64,000 nt of DNA from positions 1-64,000 of the forward strand of contig NZ_CP015520.1 of assembly GCF_001647085.1 (NCBI RefSeq), given 5' to 3'. The notes below the pieces were generated by a model. It saw only the letters and a list, made by a program, of their open reading frames with translations, had not been told where the DNA came from and ran no database searches. Origin of the DNA: Thermococcus piezophilus (lineage in GTDB: Archaea > Methanobacteriota_B > Thermococci > Thermococcales > Thermococcaceae). A program made the translations under genes and the position numbers. Shown piece by piece: positions 17,921-27,476 of this stretch; positions within the stretch are counted from its first letter, which is position 1, and the number at the start of each line of letters is the position of its first letter.

Positions 17921-18912
17921 ATGAGGGAATATCTAATTCCAACGGGAAAGTTTAGGACGGTGTTCGTCATCGGAAAAGGGGAGTGGACAAAACCACGACG
18001 AGTGCAGCCCTGTCCGTGGCCCTCGCTAAGAGGGGCTACAAAACGCTCATAGTCTCCCTCGATCCGGCACACAACCTGGGCGACGTCTTCATGGTAAAGC
18101 TCAACGACAAACCGAAGAAGCTGATGGAGAACCTCTACGCGAGCGAGCTGGACATGGAGAAGCTCATAAAGTCCTACCTCAAGCACCTGGAGAATAACCT
18201 CAAGCACATGTACCGCTATCTGACCGTCATAAACCTTGAGAAGTATTTCGAGGTGCTCAGCTTTTCCCCGGGCATAGAGGAGTATGCCACGCTCGAAGCT
18301 ATTAGGGAGATACTCTCTAATGGTGAAGAATGGGACGTCATAATCTTTGACACACCCCCCACAGGTCTAACACTGAGGGTTTTAGCTTTGCCAAAGATTT
18401 CCCTCATCTGGGCGGACAAGCTGATAGAGATAAGGAGAAAGATTTTGGAGCGCAGAAGGGCCGTTGCAAAGATACACGGAGAGCAGAAGTTCATGCTTGA
18501 AGGTGAGGAGTTCACCCTGCCCAAGGAGGAGGAAGAGGATCCAGTTATGAGGGAGCTGAGGACTTACCGCGAGGAGGTTGCTTTCGTTGAGAAGGTCATA
18601 ACCGATCCAGACAGGACGAGCGTAGTTGCAGTTATGAACCCGGAGATGCTACCGCTCTACGAAACAGAGAGGGCCTACAAGAGCCTCAAGAAGTTCAAGG
18701 TGTCCTTCAACATGATAGTCATAAACAAGGTCATCACGCTAGAGAGGGATATACCCGAACTTAAGGTCAGACTCGAGGCCCAGGAGAGGGTTCTGAGGGA
18801 GGTCGAAAAGAAGTTCAGGGGCGTTGATGTCGTGAAGGTCCCCATGCTCGCGGAGGAGCCGAGGGGGATGAAGTGGCTCGAAGAACTTGGAGGAATGGTG
18901 CTTGAGGACTGA
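17921..18912 (+). pseudogene. ArsA/Get3-family ATPase, frameshifted at the P-loop
   Basis: The start MREYLIPTGKFRTVFVIGKG is followed by a one-base shift at about 17977-17982, in a run of G. The next frame gives VDKTTTSAALSVAL and LIVSLDPAHNLGDVF, clear ArsA/Get3 motifs. The P-loop should read GKGGVGKTTT; here the second glycine before K is also changed to D. The rest, to 18912, is open and carries FDTPPTGLTLRVLALP. Get3-type ATPases deliver tail-anchored membrane proteins; ArsA drives arsenite export. No arsB is nearby. Two P-loop lesions argue against a working ATPase, though a homopolymer sequencing error is possible. Confidence 0.78.
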
Positions 18913-19195
18913 GGAGATACTCAAACTGCTGAGGAATGTGAAGAACCCCTTCACAGAGATGGACATAGTAAGTGAGGGCCTCGTGACAAAGATTATCGTC
19001 GAGGAAGATAAGACCGTCGTATACGTGGCCTTCTCCCGCTTTACGCCTCGCAAACCTTTCGCAATGGCCGTCACCTGGCCGATCCAAGCGCGTATTGTGA
19101 GAGACATGGCAAAGGTGTTAGAGGACAAGTTGGGATACTTTGAAATAGTCGATGATATGACGTTCCAACGGTATTACCCACCTGAGGAGGTTTAA
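18902..19195 (+). CDS. MIP18 (DUF59)-family iron-sulfur cluster assembly-like protein
   Basis: The 97-residue protein matches the MIP18/DUF59 fold: LLRNVKNPFTEMDIVSEGLV at the start and FTPRKPFAMAVTWPIQARIV in the middle. The family's usual Cys for Fe-S transfer is not evident here. TTG at 18902 overlaps the end of the ATPase gene and follows GGAGG at 18888. Coupling to an ArsA/Get3-type ATPase recalls Mrp/ApbC-MIP18 pairs in Fe-S carrier systems. Confidence 0.7.
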   Translation: MRTEEILKLLRNVKNPFTEMDIVSEGLVTKIIVEEDKTVVYVAFSRFTPRKPFAMAVTWPIQARIVRDMAKVLEDKLGYFEIVDDMTFQRYYPPEEV

Positions 19196-19197
19196 TC

Positions 19198-19854
19198 ATG
19201 GAGATAACATCCGGAGTTATACTCGCTTTGATGGTGCTCGCGGCCATTTCGTCGATACAGTTCTTCAAGGGGAGGAAGCTGAACCTAGCGCTCATGCAGC
19301 ACTACCTGCGCTCTATAGAGGACGTTGTCAAGCCAGAGAACAAAGAATACATATGGCTCGGCGGCTATGTCGGTTTTAGGGCATTCTACAAGATAAACCG
19401 CGACAACATTAGAAAGTTCGAGTATACACTGACGCTTTTGCCGAGGCAGAGCATCCTCTACTTCCCGATAGCGCTCCTCACGAGCAGGCACGACAAGCTG
19501 TACATCATCATCAAGCCTCTCTCACAGATAAAGCACGAAGCGCATCTGATACAGAAGGATTACTACAGAATGAAGCCCAAGATAGAGAACGAGGAGTTCC
19601 TCCAAAGGGAAATCGTCGAAATAGCTGGGAAGAAGTACGAGGCACTCTACGAAAAGAAGAGGGACGTGGAGCTACTCAAATATCTCGTCGAGAGTCTCTC
19701 CAAGCCGCACAACGTCAAGCATGTTTCACTTACCCCTAAGACCAACGTCTTTTATATCTTCATGAAGCCCGAGCCGGACACTACAGAAGAGGACATCAAG
19801 AAAATCGTCGAGTTCACAAAGAGGAAACTGAAAGAAAGCCAATTCACAAGCTAA
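19198..19854 (+). CDS. membrane-anchored protein of unknown function
   Basis: The 218-residue protein has one N-terminal membrane segment (SGVILALMVLAAISSIQFF) followed by a charged cytosolic domain rich in Lys and Glu. It begins 3 bases after the MIP18-like gene and ends the four-gene operon with the ArsA/Get3-like ATPase. No known domain was recognised. A membrane partner of the ATPase is a reasonable guess from the context only. Confidence 0.78.
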   Translation: MEITSGVILALMVLAAISSIQFFKGRKLNLALMQHYLRSIEDVVKPENKEYIWLGGYVGFRAFYKINRDNIRKFEYTLTLLPRQSILYFPIALLTSRHDKLYIIIKPLSQIKHEAHLIQKDYYRMKPKIENEEFLQREIVEIAGKKYEALYEKKRDVELLKYLVESLSKPHNVKHVSLTPKTNVFYIFMKPEPDTTEEDIKKIVEFTKRKLKESQFTS

Positions 19855-19855
19855 C

Positions 19856-19870
19856 CCTTTTCTTCTTTTC
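19856..19870 (+). terminator. T-rich terminator after the ArsA-like operon
   Basis: Pyrimidine-rich CCCTTTTCTTCTTTTC directly follows the stop of the last operon gene. Confidence 0.4.
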
Positions 19871-19920
19871 CGAAAGATTAATGTCTTAACCTGAGCATAA
19901 TTAGGGGAAGGTGACCCTCT

Positions 19921-20694
19921 ATGGTATACACGGCCAAGTTTGGAGAGCCGATGCTCGGCTGGGTGGTCCTCGTCCACGGTCTTGGGGAGCACAGTGGGAG
20001 ATATAGGCAACTTGTTGCAATGCTGAACGAGGCGGGTTTTGCCGTATACACATTCGACTGGCCCGGCCACGGGAGGAGCAGGGGCAAGAGGGGACATACA
20101 AGCGTCGAAGAGGCCCTGGAAATAATTGATAAAATCATAGACGAAATCGGGGAGAGGCCATTCCTATTTGGACACAGTCTAGGTGGCCTGGCAGTTATCA
20201 GATACGCCGAGACCAGACCGAATAAGATAAAGGGAGTAATAGCTTCCTCCCCAGCGCTGGCGAAGAGTCCCAAGACACCAGGTTTTCTCGTGACCCTCGC
20301 AAAGCTGCTAGGAGATGTTCTTTCCAGTGTCACCATAGGCAACGGTCTCGATCCAGAGCTCCTCTCCAGGTGTCCCGCGGCTGTTGTAGCATACATAAAC
20401 GACCCCCTCGTCCACGATAGGATATCCTTCAAGCTCGGGAAGAGCATCTTCGTCAACATGGAGAAGGCTCACGAAGAAGCAGATAAGGTAACCGTGCCCG
20501 TTCTCATCGTAGTTGGCACCGGCGACCAGATAACTCCACCGGAAGGCTCCAGAAGGCTTTTTGAAAAGCTAACGGTCAGAGACAAAACCCTTACAGAGTT
20601 CGAGGGAGCATACCATGAGATATTCGAGGACCCCGAATGGGGGAATGAGTTCCATAGAACGATAGTGGAGTGGATAGTGAGACACACAGGGTGA
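19921..20694 (+). CDS. alpha/beta hydrolase (monoacylglycerol lipase/lysophospholipase-like)
   Basis: The 257-residue enzyme has the oxyanion segment VLVHGLGEHSGRY near residue 18, the nucleophile elbow GHSLGG, an Asp in GTGDQITPP and a catalytic His in GAYHEIFED. This is the serine hydrolase 'lysophospholipase' pattern, suggesting cleavage of acyl esters in the cytoplasm. No signal peptide. A broken peptidase gene follows directly. Confidence 0.9.
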   Translation: MVYTAKFGEPMLGWVVLVHGLGEHSGRYRQLVAMLNEAGFAVYTFDWPGHGRSRGKRGHTSVEEALEIIDKIIDEIGERPFLFGHSLGGLAVIRYAETRPNKIKGVIASSPALAKSPKTPGFLVTLAKLLGDVLSSVTIGNGLDPELLSRCPAAVVAYINDPLVHDRISFKLGKSIFVNMEKAHEEADKVTVPVLIVVGTGDQITPPEGSRRLFEKLTVRDKTLTEFEGAYHEIFEDPEWGNEFHRTIVEWIVRHTG

Positions 20695-20697
20695 AGT

Positions 20698-21378
20698 TTG
20701 GTGCCATTTGACACCTTCCATGATTTTATGGAACACTGGGGCGGGAGTGCGGAGGGCTGGATTGCCTACATCAGCAACTATCCAGAGCTCTTTGAAAAAA
20801 TTGGAGGGACTTATGAGAGGTACGGAGCGAGCTGGAGAGAGTACCTAAGGCTGCTGGACAAGAGTCTAGAAAACGGGGCTGGGTGGGTGATGTAATTCAA
20901 AGGAAAGCCCCCCAATTCTTTTCGGCCTAGAGGCTGTAGCTGAACTTGGACGGTACGACAGGAGTGAGGGTCTGATTGCACACGAATTTGGACACATTGT
21001 ACACTAGCTCATAAGGAGTGAAAAACCTGGAAAAGCTCGAAGAGGAGGCCCTTATGTGGCTGTACCCGGAGGGATTCGCCCAGGGGTTCGAAGACATCTT
21101 TACAGGGAGACCGTGGCATCTAGAACATGAAGGCTGGTTCGAATGGTGCGAAAGGAATGAGCGGTATATCAAGGAGGAGTTCTCAAGAAGAGTCCAGAAA
21201 AACGAACCGCTGAACCCGTTCTTTGGCTTGTGGTATAAGCTCTTCGGAATGCGGTTTACGGGCTATTATCCCGGCTACAGGTTCATCAGGGGCTTGAAGA
21301 GACGCTCTCCTTGAGGAGATAGTAAAACTGGAGAAAGAAAGAGTCAGGAGCAGGATTTTAGAGTTCCTTGAAGGCTAG
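20698..21378 (+). pseudogene. zinc metallopeptidase with HEFGHIVH motif, broken in several places
   Basis: Read across frames this is one gene. The N-terminal part (DTFHDFMEHWGGSAEGWIAY) ends at a stop near 20895. The next frame gives ILFGLEAVAEL and LIAHEFGHIVH, then a TAG right after the motif (about 21005). The third part (from 21018: LYPEGFAQGFEDIFTGRPWH) ends at 21314, and the tail (EEIVKLEKERVRSRILEFLE) continues in yet another frame to 21378. HExxH with a downstream Glu marks a zincin. At least three lesions. It overlaps the end of purA by 4 bases. Confidence 0.82.
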
Positions 21379-22394
21379 ATGTTCTCCCTCAGGTCTATTA
21401 TGTGCTCCATCTCAGGACCGGTCTTTATCAGCCCGACCGGAACACCAACGCGCTCCTCAACCTCCTCGACGAACTCCTTAGCTTTCATGGGCAGCTTATC
21501 GTAGTCCGTAACGCCGAAGGCCTCTTTATCGTATTTATCGAGCATTGTGATGGCCAGCATTGTGGCCCCGTTGATTCTGGCCGAATAGCGGGCAAACTCG
21601 AAGTCAAACCAGCCCGCCCTTCTCCTCCTACCAGTTACGGTGCCGTACTCTACCAGGCCCAGCTTTTCTGCTTCCTCTTCGCTCATCTCTGTGGGGAACG
21701 GCCCCTCTCCAACGCGCGTCGGAAAGCTTTTGAAGACGACTATGACGTCATCGACCCTCGTTGGCCCTATCCCCACATCGCTTGCTATGGCAGATGCCGT
21801 TGTGTCCTTGGATGTAACGTATGGATAGGTTCCGTAGTAGAGGCTCAAGCCAAAGCCCTGCGTCCCCTCGACGAGAACTAGCTCCCCATCATCGAGCGCG
21901 TCGTTTACTTCCTGAGCCACGTCGGTCAGATAGGGCTTGAGCTCCCCTATGTTCTTGGCTTGCTTTGCCACGCGCATTACCCTGTCGGCGTTTGCCGGCC
22001 CGCAGCCTGAGCCAGTGGTTCCTATTTTATCGTGCAGGTGGATGTTTTTCTTGTCGCGCTCCTTGTGATTGGGCTCTATAATGGCGCAGCGGTAGTCTAT
22101 CCCAACCCTGTTGGCAACATTGAAATCTTTTAGTTGCTCGAGCTCGTAGAAGAAAACCTCTGGATCTACGAGAACTCCAGCCCCAACGAGAAGCCTGGCA
22201 TTCCTCTGCATGAAGCCCGTTGGCAACTGCCTTACCCAGTACTTCCTGCCGTTAATGAAGACGCTGTGTCCTGCATTCGTTCCAACGCCGCCCCTCGCTA
22301 TGATTTGGGGCCTGTCCTTCATGGCAAGATAGGCTATGAGGGAACCCTTGCCCTCGTCTCCCCATTGACCGCCAACAACGATGTAGCTCGGCAT
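21375..22394 (-). CDS. purA: adenylosuccinate synthetase
   Basis: The 339-residue protein has the PurA signatures [11 protein letters not shown] at residue 8 and GTNAGHS, with further conserved motifs ([28 protein letters not shown]). It makes adenylosuccinate from IMP, Asp and GTP. Its length is that of the short archaeal form. purB, the next step to AMP, is also in this window (37345-38691) but about 15 kb away. Confidence 0.97.
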   Translation of the reverse strand: MPSYIVVGGQWGDEGKGSLIAYLAMKDRPQIIARGGVGTNAGHSVFINGRKYWVRQLPTGFMQRNARLLVGAGVLVDPEVFFYELEQLKDFNVANRVGIDYRCAIIEPNHKERDKKNIHLHDKIGTTGSGCGPANADRVMRVAKQAKNIGELKPYLTDVAQEVNDALDDGELVLVEGTQGFGLSLYYGTYPYVTSKDTTASAIASDVGIGPTRVDDVIVVFKSFPTRVGEGPFPTEMSEEEAEKLGLVEYGTVTGRRRRAGWFDFEFARYSARINGATMLAITMLDKYDKEAFGVTDYDKLPMKAKEFVEEVEERVGVPVGLIKTGPEMEHIIDLRENI

Positions 22395-22529
22395 GGCTCC
22401 TTACCCATGTTTAAGTCAATAGGGGGCTTATAATGGTTTCGAATTAAACAGGAGTATGCCAAAAAGTGGAGGAGATAAATGGCAAAAGGTTAAAACCCAC
22501 GGCAAACACTACTTACGGAGGTAGGGAAG

Positions 22530-23450
22530 ATGAAAAACAAGCTGGTCGTCGTTACTGGCGGGGCAGGCTTCATAGGCTCGCACATTGCATGGGAGGTGAG
22601 CATGGACAATGACGTGGTGATTATTGACAACCTCTACACGGGAAAGAGGGAGAATGTCCCACCTGCAGCAAAGTTCGTTCAAGCCGACATCAGGGACTAC
22701 GAGTCGATAGCCGAGCTGATAAGCCACGCAGATTACGTTTTTCACGAGGCTGCCCAGGTCAGCGTCGTCGAGAGCGTTAGGGATCCGGTTTTCACAGAGG
22801 AGGTCAACGTTATAGGCACACTCAACATTTTGAGAGCCCTAATGGAAGGTTATGGAAAGCTGATTTTCGCATCTTCCGCCGCCGTTTATGGCGACAATCT
22901 GAATCTGCCACTCAAAGAGACGGAAACGCCAAAACCACTCTCTCCCTATGGCGTCACGAAGCTAACGGCCGAGCAGTACCTTAGAGTTTTCAACGAGCTC
23001 TACGGCATCCCAACGGTTTCCCTGCGCTACTTCAACGTCTTCGGCCCGAGGCAGAGTGCCAACCAGTACGCGGGAGTTATAAGCATCTTCATCAACAGTG
23101 CGCTGAAGAACGAGCCGCTTGTAATCTTCGGCGACGGGAAGCAGACGAGGGACTTCATCTACATCAAGGATGTCGTTAAGGCCAACGTTTTAGCCGCTGA
23201 GAGTTCAAGGGCTAACGGTAGGATATTCAACGTCGCAACTGGGGGGCAGACAACGATTCTGGAGCTGGCGATGAAAATCATTGAGATAACTGGCACGACC
23301 AGCTCGATAATCTTCGACAAGCCGAGGCCGGGGGACATAAGGCACAGCCAGGCGGATATAAGCGAGATTAGAAAGCTCGGCTTCGAGCCAGAGTGGACGC
23401 TAGAAGAGGGGCTGAAGAAAACGGTAGAGTGGTACAGGATCAGGGCTTGA
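22530..23450 (+). CDS. galE: NAD-dependent sugar-nucleotide epimerase (UDP-glucose 4-epimerase type)
   Basis: The 306-residue short-chain epimerase has the NAD motif TGGAGFIGSH at residue 9, the catalytic SSAAVYG and YGVTK, and RYFNVFGPRQ. It probably interconverts UDP-glucose and UDP-galactose or a related pair, giving sugars for surface glycans. GGAGGTAGGGAAG precedes the ATG. It converges with and overlaps the next gene by 11 bases. Confidence 0.9.
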   Translation: MKNKLVVVTGGAGFIGSHIAWEVSMDNDVVIIDNLYTGKRENVPPAAKFVQADIRDYESIAELISHADYVFHEAAQVSVVESVRDPVFTEEVNVIGTLNILRALMEGYGKLIFASSAAVYGDNLNLPLKETETPKPLSPYGVTKLTAEQYLRVFNELYGIPTVSLRYFNVFGPRQSANQYAGVISIFINSALKNEPLVIFGDGKQTRDFIYIKDVVKANVLAAESSRANGRIFNVATGGQTTILELAMKIIEITGTTSSIIFDKPRPGDIRHSQADISEIRKLGFEPEWTLEEGLKKTVEWYRIRA

Positions 23451-24957
23451 AGTAGATGGTGTGGACGTAGTTTTCCTGCCCTTCAATCCTCACCAAAGGC
23501 CTCGGATACACGTATGGATAGACCGCTACCCAATCATAGAGGCTGAAACTACCGTCGTCCTGGCCAAGTCCAAAAGGCCCAATAACAGGATTTTCAGAAC
23601 TGAAATCCAATATCCAGACTGGAGAGCCATTTTGGTATGTGTAGACAGTGCCATTTTGGTCTGCAGATAGCTGGAATATGGCCCACTCGTTAAGTATGTA
23701 TTCGTTTGACGCTGATTCATACACATAGTAGCTGCCGCTGCTCAGATCAAATGTTAGCATGTAGTCATAGTAATCAGTTTGCCAGTTTCCCCACCACCTG
23801 TAAGTGCGCGAAGAGATTATCTCTCCCAGACCCACATTATTAGCGGTATCTACATATATCAGATAGAGTGGTCCATAGACTTCCTGTCCGTTAACAACAG
23901 GCACTCCAAGATCCGCCCTAAGTGCAACCTCGTATCCGTCGCAATATGGACACGACCCTACATTGGTGCCGAGGTCCTCAGTTGTAATTATCAAAGTGCC
24001 ATCAGTTAGATTAAGGATCCCACCAACGAGGACCGGCGTGGCCCCAAATACTACCGTCCAATTGTCTAGGGCAGTATTAAAGTCATCAAAGAACCAGAAT
24101 ACCTTGTTGGGATTATTGTACGTGGAGTTATAAGCAGACTGGTTACCGTAAAAGATGTATATCGTGGTTGTCTGGCTGGCGCTCAGGTTCATCTTGACCC
24201 AGAACCAAGTTTTCTGCGAGGTATTGTCATAGAAATACCAGTAGTACAGACGGCTGCCATTTTCATAAGTGACGTAGGGGTATAGAGAGCTCCAGTCACC
24301 ATTAAGGGTGAAGTTTACAACATAGTCCGTAAGGTCCTGTCCGCTTCTTTCTGTAATAGTTATGGAAACATTGCCACTACTAACTGGCGAGTACTTATCG
24401 GAACCCACACCAACTTTCAGTACGTTGAGAGAAATGGAGGGAGATAGACACCCAGTATAAGACAGGAAGTTATCCGAAGGAGGCAATACTACCATTTTTA
24501 TGCCAACTACATTGAGGGGGGTTCCATAGGGATAGCTCAGATACTCCACGCTATTGGGAAGGGACACGTACAACGGCTGTCCACCCGGAAGGTCGCTGGT
24601 TAAGGTGGTAGAATAAATATAATATCCCGGATCAGTCTTTGACCACCAAAATCCTTGCCGCGTCCAGTTTTCCAAGGTTATGTTCAAGTAGATTGTAGTG
24701 CCAGCAGGGATGTCATCAGAGAACACTATCACAATCTGGGCATTACTGTAATAGTATCTATCCTCAGGAATAATCCGCCCAACAGTCCGTGGACTCCAAG
24801 AGATATTAACGGTTGCCTCCCTAACTGGACTCACCACATCACAGCTCCCCACTCCAATCTCCTGCACGGAAACATTAATGCTGAGGACGGCTAACCCAAA
24901 CGTCGCGAGGAGAAGCATCAATGAAATTATCAATGGGGTCAGCTTCAACTTCCTCAT
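23440..24957 (-). CDS. secreted surface protein with DUF2341-like domain
   Basis: The 505-residue protein begins with a signal peptide (LTPLIISLMLLLATFGLAVL) and has an Asn/Tyr/Thr-rich extracellular part. The motif series YENGSRLYYWYFYD, TTTIYIFYGNQSAYNS and FWFFDDFNTALDNW is typical of DUF2341 followed by a jelly-roll domain, found in archaeal adhesins and pilus-tip proteins. Many N-glycosylation sites. It is clearly more A/T-rich than its neighbours, as expected for a gene under host or niche selection or acquired by transfer. Confidence 0.75.
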   Translation of the reverse strand: MRKLKLTPLIISLMLLLATFGLAVLSINVSVQEIGVGSCDVVSPVREATVNISWSPRTVGRIIPEDRYYYSNAQIVIVFSDDIPAGTTIYLNITLENWTRQGFWWSKTDPGYYIYSTTLTSDLPGGQPLYVSLPNSVEYLSYPYGTPLNVVGIKMVVLPPSDNFLSYTGCLSPSISLNVLKVGVGSDKYSPVSSGNVSITITERSGQDLTDYVVNFTLNGDWSSLYPYVTYENGSRLYYWYFYDNTSQKTWFWVKMNLSASQTTTIYIFYGNQSAYNSTYNNPNKVFWFFDDFNTALDNWTVVFGATPVLVGGILNLTDGTLIITTEDLGTNVGSCPYCDGYEVALRADLGVPVVNGQEVYGPLYLIYVDTANNVGLGEIISSRTYRWWGNWQTDYYDYMLTFDLSSGSYYVYESASNEYILNEWAIFQLSADQNGTVYTYQNGSPVWILDFSSENPVIGPFGLGQDDGSFSLYDWVAVYPYVYPRPLVRIEGQENYVHTIYFKP

Positions 24958-25053
24958 CTTAAAATGAAATATAGAGTGAAAAGTTTAAAATGTTATCTCC
25001 AAGTTTCGCTTTTCAAATTTCCAAAAGTGGAGAGAAAAGAAACTCAAATGACG

Positions 25054-25497
25054 TCACTTCTTCAAGCTGAAGCCCATTGCGCCCTCCTGTTGGAGCTTCT
25101 GGGCCTTCTGGGCGAGCTCCTGGAGCTGGCCTTCAAGCCTCTGAAGACCCTCCTGGGTCTTCCTTATCGCCCTGTCGTACTCCTTTATGCGGGCCTCGAG
25201 GTAGGCTATAGCGTCGTCGAGGCTCTTTTCGATAGCATAGCCCGAGCCAACGCTGACTATCGCGTTGTTCTTATCCATTATCATTCCCCTGAGGAAGGAG
25301 CCAGCACCAATTGGCACGAGGATTTCAGGCTTCTCGTCTTCAACATTCTTGAGCTCCTCAAGGGTCTCCTTTACCACCTGGAACTCGTTCATTCCGAGGG
25401 TTAGGAGCTCGAGGTTCTGGGCTAAAAGCTGAGCCTGAGCCTGCAGGAGCTGGTACTCGTAAGCGAGCCTTTCGAGTTGCTCGTTTCTCTCCGCCAT
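25054..25497 (-). CDS. pfdA: prefoldin alpha subunit
   Basis: The 147-residue protein is a long coiled coil at both ends ([38 protein letters not shown]) with the prefoldin hairpin in between ([16 protein letters not shown]). With beta subunits it forms the jellyfish-shaped chaperone that hands unfolded proteins to the thermosome. Confidence 0.95.
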   Translation of the reverse strand: MAERNEQLERLAYEYQLLQAQAQLLAQNLELLTLGMNEFQVVKETLEELKNVEDEKPEILVPIGAGSFLRGMIMDKNNAIVSVGSGYAIEKSLDDAIAYLEARIKEYDRAIRKTQEGLQRLEGQLQELAQKAQKLQQEGAMGFSLKK

Positions 25498-25648
25498 TTC
25501 GCACCACCGATTGGATTTGGGTTGGAGGCTTTTAAGGTTTGGGTTGCCTTTGCCACAAACTACAAGGAAAGTTACAGAACCAGCCCGCGCACGAGCTCAT
25601 GACAAAGGACAAGAAATGGGAAGAGTGCAGATTTCGCGAGCTGTGGTC

Positions 25649-26536
25649 TCATTTCAGTATCTCGGCCTTAACCCTCTCGGCTATCTCCTTCATCGCCTGG
25701 GATGCCTTTGAGTCTGGGAAGACCTCTACGACAGGCTTAAGCATCGCCATGCTCCTCGGTATCGCCCTGTCATAGGGAACCTCGCCGAGTATCGGTATCC
25801 CCTCGCTCTCTGCCCACTCGTGGAGGGCTTTGAACCCATGGTTGAAGTCGGTCTTGTTGATTATGAGGTAAGCCTGCTGCCTGAAGTGCTGGACGACCCT
25901 GTAAGCCCTCTGAACGTCGCTGAGAGACGCTGGCGTCGGCTCGGCAATGAGTATTGTCAAATCTGCCCCGCCGATGCTAGCTATAACCTGACAGCCTATT
26001 CCCGCTGCACTGTCCACTATCATGTGCTCCAGGTTGAGCTCGGCCATGAGATTCTTGGCCCACTCCTTCTCTTCGGTTACCAGCTTACCGCTGTTCGGCC
26101 TTCCAACGTCGAGCTGGGCAGAGATGAGCGGAAAACCATAGGGCGTTGTGGTCTTGCGTACGATACCTGAGCGGACTTCCTTAAGGGTTATGGTTCCTGG
26201 CACTGGACAGACAAGACCGCAGACGTTGCAGCCCTCACAGGTGAGCTCGCTCACGACGTAGTTGCCGTCTACGAACTTAATGCAGTTATAGGGACACCTC
26301 TCATAGCAGATGCCGCAGTGGATGCAGCTATCCTGATTGATGTGCACAACCTTTGCCCCAACTAGCTCCCTTTCCTCTTCCCAGCGCTTGACGCCGAGAA
26401 GGAGGTCGAGGTTCGGCGCATCTGCGTCCGCATCCACCGCCACGAAGTTGTATTCATCCTTCAGAAGGTAGAGGAGCGAAGCAGTTACGGTGCTCTTTCC
26501 AACGCCGCCCTTGCCACTCGCAATTACGAGCTGCAT
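25649..26536 (-). CDS. MinD/Mrp-type ATPase with inserted two-cluster ferredoxin domain (ORP-like module)
   Basis: The 295-residue protein opens with the deviant Walker A SGKGGVGKST and has a ferredoxin insert with two cysteine clusters (CIHCGICYERCPYNC and CEGCNVCGLVCP) between about residues 60 and 115. Such ATPases occur in pairs beside NifX-like proteins in the ORP system of Desulfovibrio and in many archaea. They are thought to load or move Fe-S or Mo clusters. ATG 26536 follows GGAGGTGGTG and overlaps the stop of the upstream paralogue. Confidence 0.88.
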   Translation of the reverse strand: MQLVIASGKGGVGKSTVTASLLYLLKDEYNFVAVDADADAPNLDLLLGVKRWEEERELVGAKVVHINQDSCIHCGICYERCPYNCIKFVDGNYVVSELTCEGCNVCGLVCPVPGTITLKEVRSGIVRKTTTPYGFPLISAQLDVGRPNSGKLVTEEKEWAKNLMAELNLEHMIVDSAAGIGCQVIASIGGADLTILIAEPTPASLSDVQRAYRVVQHFRQQAYLIINKTDFNHGFKALHEWAESEGIPILGEVPYDRAIPRSMAMLKPVVEVFPDSKASQAMKEIAERVKAEILK

Positions 26537-27405
26537 CACTCACCACCTCCCAGGAACCCGACGATCCTCTCGGCGATTCTCCTGAGTATCTCGGCCTCGG
26601 AGTAATTGGTTAGGACTATGGGTTTTCCGCTGACGTAGCTCCGTATGATGTTCTCGCTGTAGGGAATCTCGGCAATTATCTCGGCGTCGTAGCGCTCGGT
26701 GATTTCCCTCACCTTCTCCACATCTCCGAGGTCGGAACGGTTGACAACTACCATCACTGGAATGTCCATAAGCTGGGCAAGCCTGAGAATCAGCTCACCA
26801 TCGTGAAGGCCGAGGGGAGTCGGCTCCGTAACGGCTATGATGAGCTTAGAATCCTCAAGTGCCTTCGAAACAGTATTGCTCGTACCTGCTGCGGTGTCCA
26901 CTATGAGGAGCTCCTTGTTTAAGCTTTGGGCCCTCTTCTTGGCTCTGGAGACAATGGGCATGGCCCTTTCCTCGCCCTCCAAAAGCCTGCCCGTAACGAG
27001 CGGGAAGCCATAGGGTGTCTCCGTCAGATAGGTATGGCCCATAAGTTTCTTACCGGGCAGTATCGCTCCAGGAACTGGGCAGACTATCTCACAGGCGGCG
27101 CAGCCAGAGCAGAGGTTAGGCATCAGGAAGGGAGTTCCGTCACGCATGGTTATTATTGCGTGCTCCTCACAAACTTCCGCGCACTTCCTGCAACGGGTGC
27201 ACTTGGAGTAGTCGAAGCGCGGCATGAAAAGCTCAACGGGCTCCTCGTTCTGGAGCCCAATTCCGAGGAGAATGTGATCGTTAGGGGCTTCGACGTCCAA
27301 ATCAGCCAGCACCAAGTCAAAGTACTCGCTGAGGGCTATCGCGAGATTTATCGCAACTGTTGATTTTCCAGTGCCTCCTTTTCCTCCGCTCACTGCAATC
27401 TGCAT
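26536..27405 (-). CDS. second MinD/Mrp-type ATPase with inserted ferredoxin domain (ORP-like module)
   Basis: This 289-residue paralogue of the next gene has the P-loop SGGKGGTGKST and the cysteine groups CTRCRKCAEVCEEH and CSGCAACEIVCPVPG. The pair form one transcript starting at the divergent promoter at 27422-27465. By family knowledge, such paired ATPases may work together on a shared cluster. GGAGGTGAGGTA precedes the ATG. Confidence 0.88.
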   Translation of the reverse strand: MQIAVSGGKGGTGKSTVAINLAIALSEYFDLVLADLDVEAPNDHILLGIGLQNEEPVELFMPRFDYSKCTRCRKCAEVCEEHAIITMRDGTPFLMPNLCSGCAACEIVCPVPGAILPGKKLMGHTYLTETPYGFPLVTGRLLEGEERAMPIVSRAKKRAQSLNKELLIVDTAAGTSNTVSKALEDSKLIIAVTEPTPLGLHDGELILRLAQLMDIPVMVVVNRSDLGDVEKVREITERYDAEIIAEIPYSENIIRSYVSGKPIVLTNYSEAEILRRIAERIVGFLGGGE

Positions 27406-27421
27406 TACCTCACCTCCAGAA

Positions 27422-27465
27422 TTAGGATAACCTAAAAGTTTTTAAGCGTTGTGCATATGCTCACA
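27422..27465. promoter_or_regulatory. divergent promoter with two palindromic operators
   Basis: Palindrome 1, TTAGG-ATAA-CCTAA, is at 27422-27435; the TATA region AAAGTTTTTAAG follows; palindrome 2, TGTGCATATGC-T-CACA, is at 27450-27465. For leftward transcription (MinD genes) palindrome 1 lies between TATA and start; for rightward transcription (NifX-like gene) palindrome 2 does. The same composite recurs at 30565-30605. This is the layout expected of repressor sites. The regulator is unknown; the DUF134 protein at 35512 is a candidate. Confidence 0.7.
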
Positions 27466-27476
27466 CGGTGGTGTAG

